This document shows, one piece after another, positions 29,940 to 40,966 of a stretch of 64,000 bases of DNA. The DNA comes from an uncultured Gemmiger sp. GTDB lineage: Bacteria > Bacillota > Clostridia > Oscillospirales > Ruminococcaceae. The stretch spans positions 1 to 64,000 of the forward strand of contig CANRLV010000002.1 in assembly GCA_947631565.1 (NCBI GenBank). Reading direction: 5' to 3'. Below the pieces are notes generated by a model. It ran no database searches. It saw nothing but the letters and a program-made list of their open reading frames with translations, and was not told the origin of the DNA. How positions within the stretch are numbered: the stretch's first letter is position 1; each line of letters opens with the position of its first letter. Position numbers and translations under genes: made by a program.

Positions 29940-31169
29940 TTGGAGACACGGGCAAGCACTCCTTGTAAAATCGCGGTGGTCGGCACCGGATACGTCGGTC
30001 TGTCGCTGTCGGTGCTGCTGGCGCGGCAGCACAAGGTGTATGCGCTGGACATCGTCCCCGAAAAGGTCGCGATGATCAACCGCGGCCAAAGCCCCATTGC
30101 GGATAAAGAATTGGAGGAGGAGCTCGCCGCCGGGCAGCTTGACCTGACCGCCACGCTGGACCCCGCCGAGGCCTACCGGGGCGCCGCGTATATCATCGTA
30201 GCCGCCCCCACCAACTATGACCCCGAGAAAAATTATTTTGACACCTCGGCCGTGGAATCGGTGCTGCGGGCGGCGATGCAGGCCGAGCCCTCGGCGACCA
30301 TCGTCATCAAATCCACCGTGCCGGTCGGTTATGTGGCGCGGGTGCGCAAGGCGCTGGGCTGCCCCAACCTGCTGTTCAGCCCGGAGTTCTTGCGTGAGAG
30401 CCGCGCCTTGTACGATAATCTTTACCCCAGCCGCATCGTGGTCGGCTGTGATATGGCGAGCGATGACCAGCGCGCCCGGGCCGAACGCTTTGCCGCGCTG
30501 CTCCAAAAAGCCGCCGTTAAGCAGGATGTGCCCACGCTCATCATGGGCACGACCGAGGCCGAGGCGGTCAAGCTGTTCGCCAACACCTATCTGGCGCTGC
30601 GCGTGAGCTATTTTAACGAGCTGGACACCTACGCCGAGGTCCGCGGCCTGGACGCCGGCCGCATCATCGAGGGCGTGTGCCTGGACCCGCGCATCGGCGA
30701 CCATTACAACAACCCGAGCTTCGGCTACGGCGGCTACTGCCTGCCCAAGGACACCAAGCAGCTGCGGGCCAACTACGCCGACGTGCCGGAAAACCTGATC
30801 GACGCCATCGTGGCCGCCAACGATACCCGCAAGGCCTATATCGTGGACGCGGTGCTCCGCCGTCTGGCGCTGCTGCCGGGCGATGACCGCACCGTCGGCG
30901 TCTACCGCCTGACGATGAAGACCAACTCCGACAATTTCCGCGAAAGCTCGGTCCAGAGCGTCATCAGGGGCCTGCAGGCCGCCGGCGTCAAGGTCCTGCT
31001 CTATGAGCCGGCGCTGGCCGATACGCCCGAGTTCCTCGGCTGCGAGGTCGAGAAGGATTTCAGCGCCTTTACCGCGCGCAGCGCCCTGATCGTGGCCAAC
31101 CGCTTTGACAAGTGCCTGGTGCCGGTGCGCGGCAAGGTCTACACGCGGGACCTGTTTGGCCGCGACTGA
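29940..31169 (+). CDS. ugd: UDP-glucose 6-dehydrogenase (nucleotide-sugar dehydrogenase)
   Basis: NAD-dependent oxidation of UDP-glucose to UDP-glucuronate for surface polysaccharides. The 409-residue protein has the Rossmann motif VVGTGYVG near the N terminus, FSPEFLRES, the central NTYLALRVSYFNELD helix, and the catalytic GYGGYCLPKD with Cys267. Start TTG 29940 is preferred because the promoter overlaps any earlier start and the Rossmann motif then lies near residue 15. The family also contains GDP-mannose and UDP-ManNAc dehydrogenases; the short, single-polypeptide form with YGGYCLPKD fits UDP-glucose best. Confidence 0.9.
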   Translation: METRASTPCKIAVVGTGYVGLSLSVLLARQHKVYALDIVPEKVAMINRGQSPIADKELEEELAAGQLDLTATLDPAEAYRGAAYIIVAAPTNYDPEKNYFDTSAVESVLRAAMQAEPSATIVIKSTVPVGYVARVRKALGCPNLLFSPEFLRESRALYDNLYPSRIVVGCDMASDDQRARAERFAALLQKAAVKQDVPTLIMGTTEAEAVKLFANTYLALRVSYFNELDTYAEVRGLDAGRIIEGVCLDPRIGDHYNNPSFGYGGYCLPKDTKQLRANYADVPENLIDAIVAANDTRKAYIVDAVLRRLALLPGDDRTVGVYRLTMKTNSDNFRESSVQSVIRGLQAAGVKVLLYEPALADTPEFLGCEVEKDFSAFTARSALIVANRFDKCLVPVRGKVYTRDLFGRD

Positions 31170-31199
31170 ACATTTTACCGGGAGGGGGGTGCCATTTGT

Positions 31200-33431
31200 A
31201 TGAGCATTTTGTATGACGCGCAGACCGCCGCCTTTACGCTGCACACCCAAAATACCACTTACCAGATGCAGATCGCCCGCACGGGGCACCTCCTGCACCT
31301 GTATTACGGCCGGCGCACGGGCGGCGACTGTCTCGACTACCAGTATGTGCCGATGGACGCCGGCTTTTCGCCCAACGCCTATGAGCTGCGCTACCAGCGC
31401 ACCGCCTCGGTGGACCTGCAGCCGCAGGAATACAGCTCCGAGAACACCGGCGATTTCCGCCTTTCGGCGCTGGAGGTAACGCTCGAGAACGGTGCCTTCG
31501 GCACCGACCTGCGCTACAAAAGCCATACCGTCCTGCCCGGCAAATACCGCGTCGAGGGGATGCCGGCCGCCTTTGCCGCCAACGGCGAGGCCGAGACGCT
31601 CATCATCACGCTGGAGGACGCCGCCAGCCACCTGCAGGTGGACCTGCTCTACGGCGTGTATGAAAGCAAGGACATCATCACCCGCGCGGCCCGCCTGCGC
31701 AACGCCGGGGCCGGGACCCTCACGCTGCAAAAGGCGGCCTCGATGGTGCTGGACCTGCCGTTCGGGCACTGGGACCTGCTGCACTTCCACGGCCGCCACT
31801 GCATGGAGCGTATGCCCCAGCGGATGCCGCTGATGCGCGGCATCCAGACGGTGGCTTCCCGCCGCGGCGCCTCCAGCCACCACCACAACCCCTTTGTCAT
31901 CCTCTGCGACCACCGCTGTGACGAGAACCACGGCGACTGCATCGGCCTGATGCTGGTCTATTCCGGCAACCACCGCACCGACGTCGAGGTCGACCAGATG
32001 TCCTCAACGCGCGTGGTCATGGGCATCCATGACGAGCAGTTCAACTGGACGCTGGCCCCCGGCGAGGTCTTCCACACGCCGGAGGTGCTGCTGACCTTCA
32101 GCTACCGCGGCCTGACCGCGCTGTCCCACACCTACCACCGTTTTCTCCGCCAGAACATCATCCGCAGCAGATGGAACACGCGGCAGCGCCCGGTGCTCAT
32201 CAACAACTGGGAGGCCACCTACTTCAACTTTACGGCCGAAAAGATCGTGCAGCTGGCCGAGCAGGCGGCCGCCCTGGGCGTCGAGATGCTGGTGCTGGAC
32301 GACGGCTGGTTCGGCAAGCGCAATGACGACAACGCCGGCCTGGGCGACTGGTACGTAAACACCAGCAAGCTGCCCGGCGGCCTGGACCCGCTGATCGAAA
32401 AGATCAACGCGCTGGGCATGAAGTTCGGCATCTGGGTCGAGCCCGAGATGGTCAGCGAGGACTCGGACCTGTACCGCGCCCACCCGGAATGGGCCCTGAC
32501 CGTGCCGGACCGCAAGCCGGTGATGAGCCGCAACCAGCTCGTGCTGGACATGGCCGACCCGGCCGTCATCGAATACCTGTATACCCAGTTTTCGGCCCTG
32601 CTGCGCGAGCATCACATCGAGTATGTCAAGTGGGACATGAACCGCAACATGGCCGACGTGTACAGCCACAGCCTGCCCGCCGCCCGCCAGGGCGAGGTGT
32701 TCCACCGCTACATCTTGGGCGTGTATGGCCTGCTCGAACGCCTGACGAGCGAGTTCCCGGACGTGCTGTTCGAGGGCTGCGCCGGCGGCGGCGGCCGCTA
32801 TGACGCCGGCATGATGTACTATTTCCCGCAGATCTGGTGCAGCGACGATACCGACGCCATCGAGCGCATGACCATCCAGTACGGCACCTCCTTCGGGTAC
32901 CCCATCTCAACGGTGGGGGCGCACGTTTCGGCCTGCCCCAACCACCAGACCGGCCGCACCACACCGCTGGGCACCCGCGCGCTGGTGGCGATGGCCGGGA
33001 CCTTTGGCTATGAGCTGGACCTCAGCAAGCTGAGCGACGGCGAGAAGGACCAGATACGGGAGCAGATCCGGCGCTTCCACCGCCACTATGACCTCATCCA
33101 GAACGGCGACTACTATCGCCTGACCGACCCGCAGGAGCAAAGCTACTTCAATGCCTGGGAGTTCGCGGCGCCGGACGGCAGCAGGGCGCTGCTCAATCTC
33201 GTCGTCACGCACGCCCGCGCCAACCCGACCGGCGTCCATTTCCGGCTCAAGGGGCTGGACCCGGACGCGCGCTACAGCGTCGGGGAGCTGCACTGTGACG
33301 GCTGCGAGCTCACGTTGGAGGGCTGTAAGGACCGCCTCATCTCCGGCAGCAGCCTGATGTATGCGGGCTACACGCTGCCACTGATGCGCGGGGATTACCC
33401 TTGCGTGCAGATGCTGTTCGTGCGCCGGTAG
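31200..33431 (+). CDS. Alpha-galactosidase (glycoside hydrolase family 36)
   Basis: Removes alpha-1,6-galactose from raffinose-type sugars or galactomannan fragments; cytosolic, with no signal peptide. The 743-residue length is typical of GH36 bacterial enzymes. An N-terminal beta-sandwich is followed by the TIM barrel with LVLDDGWFG, the nucleophile Asp479 in YVKWDMNRN, FEGCAGGGGRYD, and the acid/base Asp in WCSDDTDAIERM. ATG 31200 follows GGGAGGGGGG. It starts 30 bp after the dehydrogenase gene, so the two are probably co-transcribed. Confidence 0.95.
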   Translation: MSILYDAQTAAFTLHTQNTTYQMQIARTGHLLHLYYGRRTGGDCLDYQYVPMDAGFSPNAYELRYQRTASVDLQPQEYSSENTGDFRLSALEVTLENGAFGTDLRYKSHTVLPGKYRVEGMPAAFAANGEAETLIITLEDAASHLQVDLLYGVYESKDIITRAARLRNAGAGTLTLQKAASMVLDLPFGHWDLLHFHGRHCMERMPQRMPLMRGIQTVASRRGASSHHHNPFVILCDHRCDENHGDCIGLMLVYSGNHRTDVEVDQMSSTRVVMGIHDEQFNWTLAPGEVFHTPEVLLTFSYRGLTALSHTYHRFLRQNIIRSRWNTRQRPVLINNWEATYFNFTAEKIVQLAEQAAALGVEMLVLDDGWFGKRNDDNAGLGDWYVNTSKLPGGLDPLIEKINALGMKFGIWVEPEMVSEDSDLYRAHPEWALTVPDRKPVMSRNQLVLDMADPAVIEYLYTQFSALLREHHIEYVKWDMNRNMADVYSHSLPAARQGEVFHRYILGVYGLLERLTSEFPDVLFEGCAGGGGRYDAGMMYYFPQIWCSDDTDAIERMTIQYGTSFGYPISTVGAHVSACPNHQTGRTTPLGTRALVAMAGTFGYELDLSKLSDGEKDQIREQIRRFHRHYDLIQNGDYYRLTDPQEQSYFNAWEFAAPDGSRALLNLVVTHARANPTGVHFRLKGLDPDARYSVGELHCDGCELTLEGCKDRLISGSSLMYAGYTLPLMRGDYPCVQMLFVRR

Positions 33432-33487
33432 CGGCGCGTTTTGGGCTATACTACAGGAAGTAAACGCATCACAGGAGGTGCAGAAAA

Positions 33488-33721
33488 ATGGGCATTCTTA
33501 TGGACTTGATCTTGGGCGGCGTCTGCGGTTTTATCGCCGGCAAGCTGATGGGCAAGGAGGGCGGCATGATCCGCAACATCATCCTCGGCCTGCTGGGCGG
33601 CGCCGTCGGCGGCTTTGTGTTCGGCCTGGTCGGCCTGGCCGCCACCGGCTGGATGGGCCGCGCGCTGATCTCCATCGTCGGCGCCTGCCTGTGCCTGTGG
33701 GTGGGCGATAAGTTCTTTTAG
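33488..33721 (+). CDS. GlsB/YeaQ/YmgE family small membrane protein
   Basis: 77-residue protein of three glycine-rich membrane helices (GVCGFIAGKLMG, IILGLLGGAVGGFVFGL, ISIVGACLCLWVG). Members are called stress-response or transglycosylase-associated proteins, but the function is not established. ACAGGAGGTG precedes ATG 33488. It is a single-gene unit with its own terminator. Confidence 0.9.
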   Translation: MGILMDLILGGVCGFIAGKLMGKEGGMIRNIILGLLGGAVGGFVFGLVGLAATGWMGRALISIVGACLCLWVGDKFF

Positions 33722-33737
33722 ACCACATCCTCTTTTC

Positions 33738-33766
33738 GCGCCCCGCCGCACGGCGGGGCGCTTTTG
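33738..33766 (+). terminator. Rho-independent terminator
   Basis: GCGCCCCGCCG (33738-33748) pairs with CGGCGGGGCGC (33751-33761), then TTTTGG. It ends the small membrane protein transcript. Confidence 0.85.
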
Positions 33767-33805
33767 GTTTGCCGGGCATAGCATGGCGGGAGAGGGGGGA
33801 CCGCC

Positions 33806-34450
33806 ATGCGCCGCCGCTATACCAAAAAATCCGCGCCGCGCCGGCCTTGGCGTTGGCTGGCCGCGGCAGGGGTGCTTTTGTGGGCGCTGCTCGCCCTGTG
33901 CTGGTATGTCGAGGACCGCTTTGAGCCGATCCTCGACGAGCTGGCCGAGTACGAGGTCCGCGCCGCCGTCACGCAGGCGGTCAATGCCGCCGTCAGCGCC
34001 GAGCTGGCTGCCCACCCGCAGCGCTATGCGCAGGTGTACCGCGTGCAATATAACGGCACAGTGCCCGCCGCCGTGCAGGCGGACGCCGCCGCCATGAACG
34101 CGGCGCGGCTGGCACTGGTGGCGGCGGTGAACGGCGCGCTGCAGGCCATGCCGCGCATCCGTATGCGGGTGCCGTTCGGCACGCTGACCGGGTTTTCGCT
34201 GCTCAACAATCTCGGCCCCGGCTGGCCGCTGAGCTTCACGCCGGAGGCCTTTGCCGAGGGGACCATACAGGAAAGTGCCGCAGCCGTGGGCATCAATTCG
34301 ACACGCTACGCCGCGGCGCTCGACCTGACCGTGACCATCAACATGGTGCTGGACGGCAAGAACCGCGTGCTGTACGCCGCCAGCACCGTGCCGGTCGCCA
34401 GTGTGCTCGTCAGCGGGCAGACGCCGCTGTATTATGCCGCCGGCGGATAA
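33806..34450 (+). CDS. yunB: Sporulation protein YunB
   Basis: Mother-cell sporulation protein required for efficient spore formation in B. subtilis, where sigma-E controls it. The 214-residue protein has a basic N terminus, one membrane helix (about 17-35) and an extracytoplasmic domain with the family segment RVPFGTLTGFSLLNNLGP. Start ATG 33806 is preceded by GGGAGAGGGGG. Function here is inferred from family. Confidence 0.88.
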   Translation: MRRRYTKKSAPRRPWRWLAAAGVLLWALLALCWYVEDRFEPILDELAEYEVRAAVTQAVNAAVSAELAAHPQRYAQVYRVQYNGTVPAAVQADAAAMNAARLALVAAVNGALQAMPRIRMRVPFGTLTGFSLLNNLGPGWPLSFTPEAFAEGTIQESAAAVGINSTRYAAALDLTVTINMVLDGKNRVLYAASTVPVASVLVSGQTPLYYAAGG

Positions 34451-34455
34451 AAGGG

Positions 34456-34485
34456 CTGTAAATCCGGCCCGGTTTGTGGTATACT
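34456..34485 (+). promoter_or_regulatory. Possible ligA promoter
   Basis: TATACT (34480-34485) with a weak CTGTAA (34456-34461) 18 bp upstream, just after yunB. Confidence 0.4.
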
Positions 34486-34489
34486 GTGA

Positions 34490-36520
<2,031 letters not shown>

Positions 36521-36535
36521 AAAGGAGTGGCAGCC

Positions 36536-37357
36536 ATGGCAGGCATACAAAATACAAAGCTGAAAAACATCTACACCTGTTTCCCCGGCGGCAGGCACAA
36601 GGTGCTGACCATGAGCTATGACGACGGCAAGCTCGAGGACCGGCGTCTGGTCGAGATCTTCAACCAAAACGGCATCCGCGGCACCTTCAACCTCAACGCC
36701 GGGCTGGAGGGCGATGCCCGCCGCATCCCGATGGCGGAGTGGCCGGCGCTCTACAAGGGCCACGAGATCGCCTGCCACACCTGGACGCACCCCACCATCG
36801 CCCGTATGCCCACCGACCAGGTGGCCCGGCAGATCCTGCAGGACCGGCAGGCGCTGGAGACCGTGACCGGGGCGCCGGTGCGGGGCCTTGCCTACCCGAA
36901 TGGGTCCTGCAGCCAACAGATCATCGACCTGCTGCCGCTGCTCGGCATCCGTTATGCCCGCGTGGTGCCCACGACCGGCGGCTTTGCCATGCCGGACAAC
37001 TGGTTCGCCTGGCAGGCCACCTGCCACCACAACCAGAACCTGCTCGACCGCGGGCGGGAATTTTTGGCCCTGTACAAGACGCAGTACCTGTACATGATGT
37101 ACGTCTGGGGCCACAGCTACCAGTTCCCGGACGACGACAACTGGCAGGTCATCGAGGAATTCTGCAAGATGGCCGGCGGCCGGCCCGACATCTGGTATGC
37201 CACCAACATCGAGATCGTCGATTATATGGAGGCCGCCGCCCGCCTGCAGTTTACCGCCGCCGGCGACAGGGCCTATAATCCCTCGGCCTGCGCGGTCTGG
37301 CTGGAGGTGGACGGGCAAAAGGTCGAGGTGCCCGGCGGGGCGCTGGTCGTGCTGTGA
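36536..37357 (+). CDS. Polysaccharide deacetylase family protein (NodB fold)
   Basis: 273-residue carbohydrate esterase family 4 protein. Seen: the TMSYDDGK motif with the metal-binding Asp pair, RGTFNLNAG, and CHTWTHPTIARM, which supplies the two zinc histidines (HxxTH). Most relatives act on peptidoglycan or chitin outside the cell, yet this one has no signal peptide or membrane helix, so its substrate may be cytosolic or unusual. AAAGGAG precedes ATG 36536, 15 bp after ligA, suggesting co-transcription. Confidence 0.85.
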   Translation: MAGIQNTKLKNIYTCFPGGRHKVLTMSYDDGKLEDRRLVEIFNQNGIRGTFNLNAGLEGDARRIPMAEWPALYKGHEIACHTWTHPTIARMPTDQVARQILQDRQALETVTGAPVRGLAYPNGSCSQQIIDLLPLLGIRYARVVPTTGGFAMPDNWFAWQATCHHNQNLLDRGREFLALYKTQYLYMMYVWGHSYQFPDDDNWQVIEEFCKMAGGRPDIWYATNIEIVDYMEAAARLQFTAAGDRAYNPSACAVWLEVDGQKVEVPGGALVVL

Positions 37358-37425
37358 GGGCGGCAGCGAGGAAGCGTATTTTGCTGCCGGCCACCGGCGG
37401 CACCATCCTGTAATATGGGAACGAT

Positions 37426-37463
37426 AGCGAGCAGCGGCTGCCAAAAGGCGGCCGCTGCTCGCT
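37426..37463 (+). terminator. Hairpin after the deacetylase gene
   Basis: AGCGAGCAGCGGC (37426-37438) pairs perfectly with GCCGCTGCTCGCT (37451-37463). There is no clear T-run (GTTGCTG). Confidence 0.6.
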
Positions 37464-37531
37464 GTTGCTGACCGTTGAGGGTCCGGCAGTTCTAGCCGGA
37501 CGCCTGTCCACATACAGTGGGGTGTGAGGTG

Positions 37532-38431
37532 ATGGACGTGGACGAGTATTACGCCGTGGCCCGCTGCCTGCCGGAGCCGTATGCGGCGGAACTGGCCAAG
37601 CTGGACCCGCAGATCGCACCCTTTGTGCAGGAGATCCGCCTGCGCGCGCAGCAGCCGGTGCAGTTTACCCTGCGCGGGCGCCTGACGCCCTGCCGCAAGT
37701 TCCTGCCTGCGGCGCAGGCCTGCACGCTGCTGACCCGGCAGGAATTACAGCGCTGCTTTGCGGTGCTGTGCCGGCATTCGGTCTATGCCTATGAGCAGGA
37801 GCTGCGGCAGGGGTACTTCACCATGCCGGGCGGGAACCGCGTGGGCGTGGCCGGCGTGGCGGGGCCGGGCGGCTTTGCCTGCGTGACCTCGCTGGCACTG
37901 CGGGTGGCGCGGCGCGTGATGTGCCCCTTGCCAATGACGGTGCAGCAAGCGCTCTCGGCGCCAAGCGGCGGCATTCTGGTGGCGGGCGCGCCGGGCAGCG
38001 GCAAGACGACGTTTCTGCGCAGCATGATCGGTTTTTTGGGCCGCGGGGACCGCGTCTTCTGCGTCATCGACGAGCGCGGCGAGCTGCTGGGCGGCGACGC
38101 CGGCGGCGAGGACGGCACCGCCCTGGGGCAGGGGGACGTCTACACCCGCTGGCCCAAGGCCAAGGCCGTCGAGATGGCGCTGCGCTGCATGAACCCGCAG
38201 TTCATCGTCTGTGACGAGCTGGGCACTGCCGCCGACGCCGCGGCGCTGGAGCAGGGGCTGGCCTCCGGCGCGGTGTTTTTGGCCTCGGTCCACTGTGACG
38301 ATGCGGCCGCGCTGGAGCAAAAGCCCAACATCCGGCGCCTGCTGGACACCGGGGCCTTTGCGCAGGCGGTGTTTCTGGACGGGCGCGAGCGACCCGGCAC
38401 GGTAGCCCGTGTGGTGGACCTGGCCCCGTGA
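37532..38431 (+). CDS. spoIIIAA: Stage III sporulation protein AA
   Basis: Cytosolic ATPase of the SpoIIIA-SpoIIQ channel between mother cell and forespore. The 299-residue protein has Walker A GAPGSGKTT (near residue 156), a Walker B-like FCVIDERGEL and the family segment FIVCDELG. ATG 37532 follows GAGGTG. CATACAGT at 37511-37518 matches the sigma-E -10 consensus, but I cannot see a convincing -35. First gene of a complete spoIIIAA-AH operon. Confidence 0.95.
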   Translation: MDVDEYYAVARCLPEPYAAELAKLDPQIAPFVQEIRLRAQQPVQFTLRGRLTPCRKFLPAAQACTLLTRQELQRCFAVLCRHSVYAYEQELRQGYFTMPGGNRVGVAGVAGPGGFACVTSLALRVARRVMCPLPMTVQQALSAPSGGILVAGAPGSGKTTFLRSMIGFLGRGDRVFCVIDERGELLGGDAGGEDGTALGQGDVYTRWPKAKAVEMALRCMNPQFIVCDELGTAADAAALEQGLASGAVFLASVHCDDAAALEQKPNIRRLLDTGAFAQAVFLDGRERPGTVARVVDLAP

Positions 38432-38898
38432 ACGGGCTGCGCCTGCTGGGCGCCGTGCTGTTGACCGGTGCCTGCACCGGCGGCGGGGCACTGCTGGCGG
38501 CCCAAAAGGAGGCCCTCTGGCGGCAGGTACATACCTTCTGCGCGCTGCTCGATTTTTTGCAGGCCGGCATCCGCTACCGCGCTTTACCCTGCGCCGCACT
38601 GCTGGCGCAGGCCGCTGCCGGGGAACGCTTTGCCGGCTTGGCGCTGGAGCACTGCACGGAATTTTCCGCCCTGCCGGTGCCGGCCGCGCTCGGCCCGGAC
38701 CTGGCGGCACAGGCCCGCCAGACTCTGGCAGAGCTGGGCACGGCCCCGCGCCTGCGTGCCTGCGCGCTGTTGGCCCGCCTGCTGGAGCAATGCCGGGAAC
38801 GGGAACGGGCGTGTAATACCGCCGCCGGCGACGCCGTGCGCCTGTACCCGCGGCTGGGCTTTTGCGCGGGGCTGGTGCTGGTTCTGCTCCTGCTTTAG
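38428..38898 (+). CDS. spoIIIAB: Stage III sporulation protein AB
   Basis: 156-residue SpoIIIAB, a membrane protein resembling type II secretion F proteins, with hydrophobic segments at both ends (LLGAVLLTGACTGGGAL and GLVLVLLLL). GTG 38428 overlaps the AA stop (GTGA). Length is slightly short for the family (about 170). Confidence 0.88.
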   Translation: MNGLRLLGAVLLTGACTGGGALLAAQKEALWRQVHTFCALLDFLQAGIRYRALPCAALLAQAAAGERFAGLALEHCTEFSALPVPAALGPDLAAQARQTLAELGTAPRLRACALLARLLEQCRERERACNTAAGDAVRLYPRLGFCAGLVLVLLLL

Positions 38899-38919
38899 AA
38901 AACATAAAGGAAGGGCCGT

Positions 38920-39114
38920 ATGGACATCGATCTGGTATTCAAAATCGCCGCCATCGGCATCATCGTGGCGGTGCTCAACCAACTGCTCATCCGATCCGGA
39001 CGCGAGGACCAGGCGATGATGACGACGCTGGCGGGGCTGATCGTGGTGCTGACCATGCTGGTCCAGCAGATCAGCTCGCTGTTCGTGCTCATCAAGGCCC
39101 TGTTTGACCTGTGA
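38920..39114 (+). CDS. spoIIIAC: Stage III sporulation protein AC
   Basis: 64-residue two-helix membrane protein, the standard size. The family segments KIAAIGIIVAVLNQLL and GREDQAMMTTLAGLIVVL are well conserved. AAGGAAGGG precedes ATG 38920. Confidence 0.95.
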   Translation: MDIDLVFKIAAIGIIVAVLNQLLIRSGREDQAMMTTLAGLIVVLTMLVQQISSLFVLIKALFDL

Positions 39115-39123
39115 TGCCGCGCC

Positions 39124-39504
39124 GTGCCGATGCTGCAGATCGCCGCGCTGGTGCTGGTGGGCGGCGTGTTGAGCCTTGCTTTGCGGCGGGACCAGCCCGC
39201 CATTGCCTTTCTGCTCTCGGTGGGCGGGGCGGTGCTGGTGCTCACCGTCATGGCCGGGCAGCTGGGCCCGCTGCTGGGCTTTGTGCAAAGCCTGGGCGAC
39301 TACGCACAGGGGCAGAGCGTATCCTGCCTTTTGCGGGTGCTGGGCATCGCGCTGGCGGCACAGTTCGCGTCCGACACCTGCCGCGACGCCGGTATGGCCG
39401 CCGCGGCCTCGGCCGTGGAGCTGTGCGGACGGGTGCTGGCGCTTCTGCAGGCACTGCCCCTTTTGCAAACGCTCATCGATGCCTTTCTGTCCTGCTTGCA
39501 GTAG
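39124..39504 (+). CDS. spoIIIAD: Stage III sporulation protein AD
   Basis: 126-residue four-helix membrane protein of the SpoIIIA channel, with the typical opening LALRRDQPAIAFLLSVGGAV. The start is GTG 39124 or ATG 39130; both lack a clear ribosome site, so translation is probably coupled to spoIIIAC, which ends at 39114. Confidence 0.92.
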   Translation: MPMLQIAALVLVGGVLSLALRRDQPAIAFLLSVGGAVLVLTVMAGQLGPLLGFVQSLGDYAQGQSVSCLLRVLGIALAAQFASDTCRDAGMAAAASAVELCGRVLALLQALPLLQTLIDAFLSCLQ

Positions 39505-39509
39505 CGGCG

Positions 39510-40535
39510 GTGCTGGTATTTTCGACCACTGCCGCCGCTGAGGGCCTGCCGCCATCCATCGCCGCCGTCCTGCCGCAGGGCACGCAGGACCCGGCCGCGG
39601 CCGGACAGTGGACGCTGACCGCCGTGCTCGAATGGCTGTGGGGCGCGGCGCAGTCCGGCGGCAGCGCGCCGCTGCGCTTTGCGGCCCAAGCGGCGCTCTA
39701 CCTGCTGCTGGCCAGCGCCGTGGCACTCGTCTGCCCGGACGCCGGCTGGAAGCGCTGCCTCGACGCCGTGGCCGTGCTGGGCTTCGGGGCCGTCAGCCTG
39801 AGTGCCATGCTGCCGCTGCTGGAGCGCGTGGGCGCCACCGCAGCCGACTGCCAGACCTGGCTGGCCGGCTTCGTGCCGGTGTACAGCGGCGTGCTGGCGC
39901 TGGGCGGGCAGGGGGCCGGGGCCGCCGCCTACGGCGGGCTGTTCTGGGCGGTGTCGGGCTTTTTGTCCTCGGCCATTGAGCAAATTTTGCTGCCGGTCAT
40001 GCGCATCTATTTCTGCTTTGCCGTCTCGGCGGCGCTGTGGGCGGGGGCTGGGCTCGAACAGGCGGCGGAGCTGTTCGGCAGCTGCCTGCGCTGGCTGCTC
40101 AAAGGCTGCGGCACGGTGTTCGGGCTGGTGCTGGGGCTGCAGAGCATCCTGGCCGGCGCCGGGGACTCGGCCGCCGTGCGCATGGGCGGCAGTGTATTGG
40201 CGGGGGCGGTGCCGGTGGTGGGCACGGCGGCGGCCGCGGCGCTTTCGGGGGCGGCGGCCGCGGTCCAGCTGCTCAAGGGCAGCCTGGCGCTGGCGCTGGT
40301 GCTGGCGATGGGCGCGGCCTTTCTGCCGGCGCTGTGCAGCTGTGTGCTGTATGTGCTGGTCTTTTCCGCGGCCGGTATCCTGGCCGCCGGGTGCGGGCAG
40401 AGCCAGTGCGGGCGCATCTGCAAGCTCTTTGCCGAGGGCGCAAAGCTGTGCGGGTCCATCCTGACGCTCTATTTTTTCATGGTGTTTTTGTCCACGGCGC
40501 TGCTGCTCATCACAGGGAACGGAGGAACGGTATGA
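39510..40535 (+). CDS. spoIIIAE: Stage III sporulation protein AE
   Basis: Polytopic membrane protein of the SpoIIIA channel, here at least 341 residues with about seven helices and the family pattern VYSGVLALGGQ, YCFAVSAALWAGAG-like and MVFLSTALLLITG. The start is uncertain. GTG 39510 follows the AD stop but leaves a truncated signal peptide. Upstream in the same frame, overlapping AD, is CLSVLLAVAAVLVFSTTAAAE, a good signal peptide, which would need GTG 39423 (370 residues, 82-bp overlap). The stop overlaps spoIIIAF (ATGA). Confidence 0.88.
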   Translation: MLVFSTTAAAEGLPPSIAAVLPQGTQDPAAAGQWTLTAVLEWLWGAAQSGGSAPLRFAAQAALYLLLASAVALVCPDAGWKRCLDAVAVLGFGAVSLSAMLPLLERVGATAADCQTWLAGFVPVYSGVLALGGQGAGAAAYGGLFWAVSGFLSSAIEQILLPVMRIYFCFAVSAALWAGAGLEQAAELFGSCLRWLLKGCGTVFGLVLGLQSILAGAGDSAAVRMGGSVLAGAVPVVGTAAAAALSGAAAAVQLLKGSLALALVLAMGAAFLPALCSCVLYVLVFSAAGILAAGCGQSQCGRICKLFAEGAKLCGSILTLYFFMVFLSTALLLITGNGGTV

Positions 40536-40966
40536 CCCAGATCCGGCATTTTGCCCTAAGCTGCTGCCTGGTGTGCGCGCTGGGCGGCATGGTGCGCATC
40601 TTCTGGCCCGAGAACCGCTTCAAGCCAGTCATAAATACCGTGCTGCTTTTGTATATTGTAGCGTCGGTGCTGCCGGTGTGGGCCGGCGCGGACTGGCCCG
40701 GCCTGACCGGGGCGCTGCGCGGCTGGACGCAGGGCACGGCCGCCTATGATTACAGTGCCTGGGCGGCCGAGCTGGGCCGCACAGCCGCGGCGGCGGCCAT
40801 CGGCGCACAGCTGCAGGCGCAGGGCATCACGGCCAACGTCACGGTCAGCGAGACGCTGTGCACGGTAGAGCTGGCGCCCGGCGCGGACGCACAGGCAGCG
40901 GCGGACATCCTGCGCGCGGCCTGCGGCGAGATGCCCTGGCGCATCACAGGGGGTGGGCAGCCATGA
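40532..40966 (+). CDS. spoIIIAF: Stage III sporulation protein AF
   Basis: 144-residue SpoIIIAF with two N-terminal membrane helices (about 8-24 and 32-52) and a soluble ring-building-type domain. GGAGGAACGG precedes ATG 40532. The sequence is divergent, but position and topology are diagnostic. Overlaps spoIIIAG by ATGA. Confidence 0.88.
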   Translation: MTQIRHFALSCCLVCALGGMVRIFWPENRFKPVINTVLLLYIVASVLPVWAGADWPGLTGALRGWTQGTAAYDYSAWAAELGRTAAAAAIGAQLQAQGITANVTVSETLCTVELAPGADAQAAADILRAACGEMPWRITGGGQP

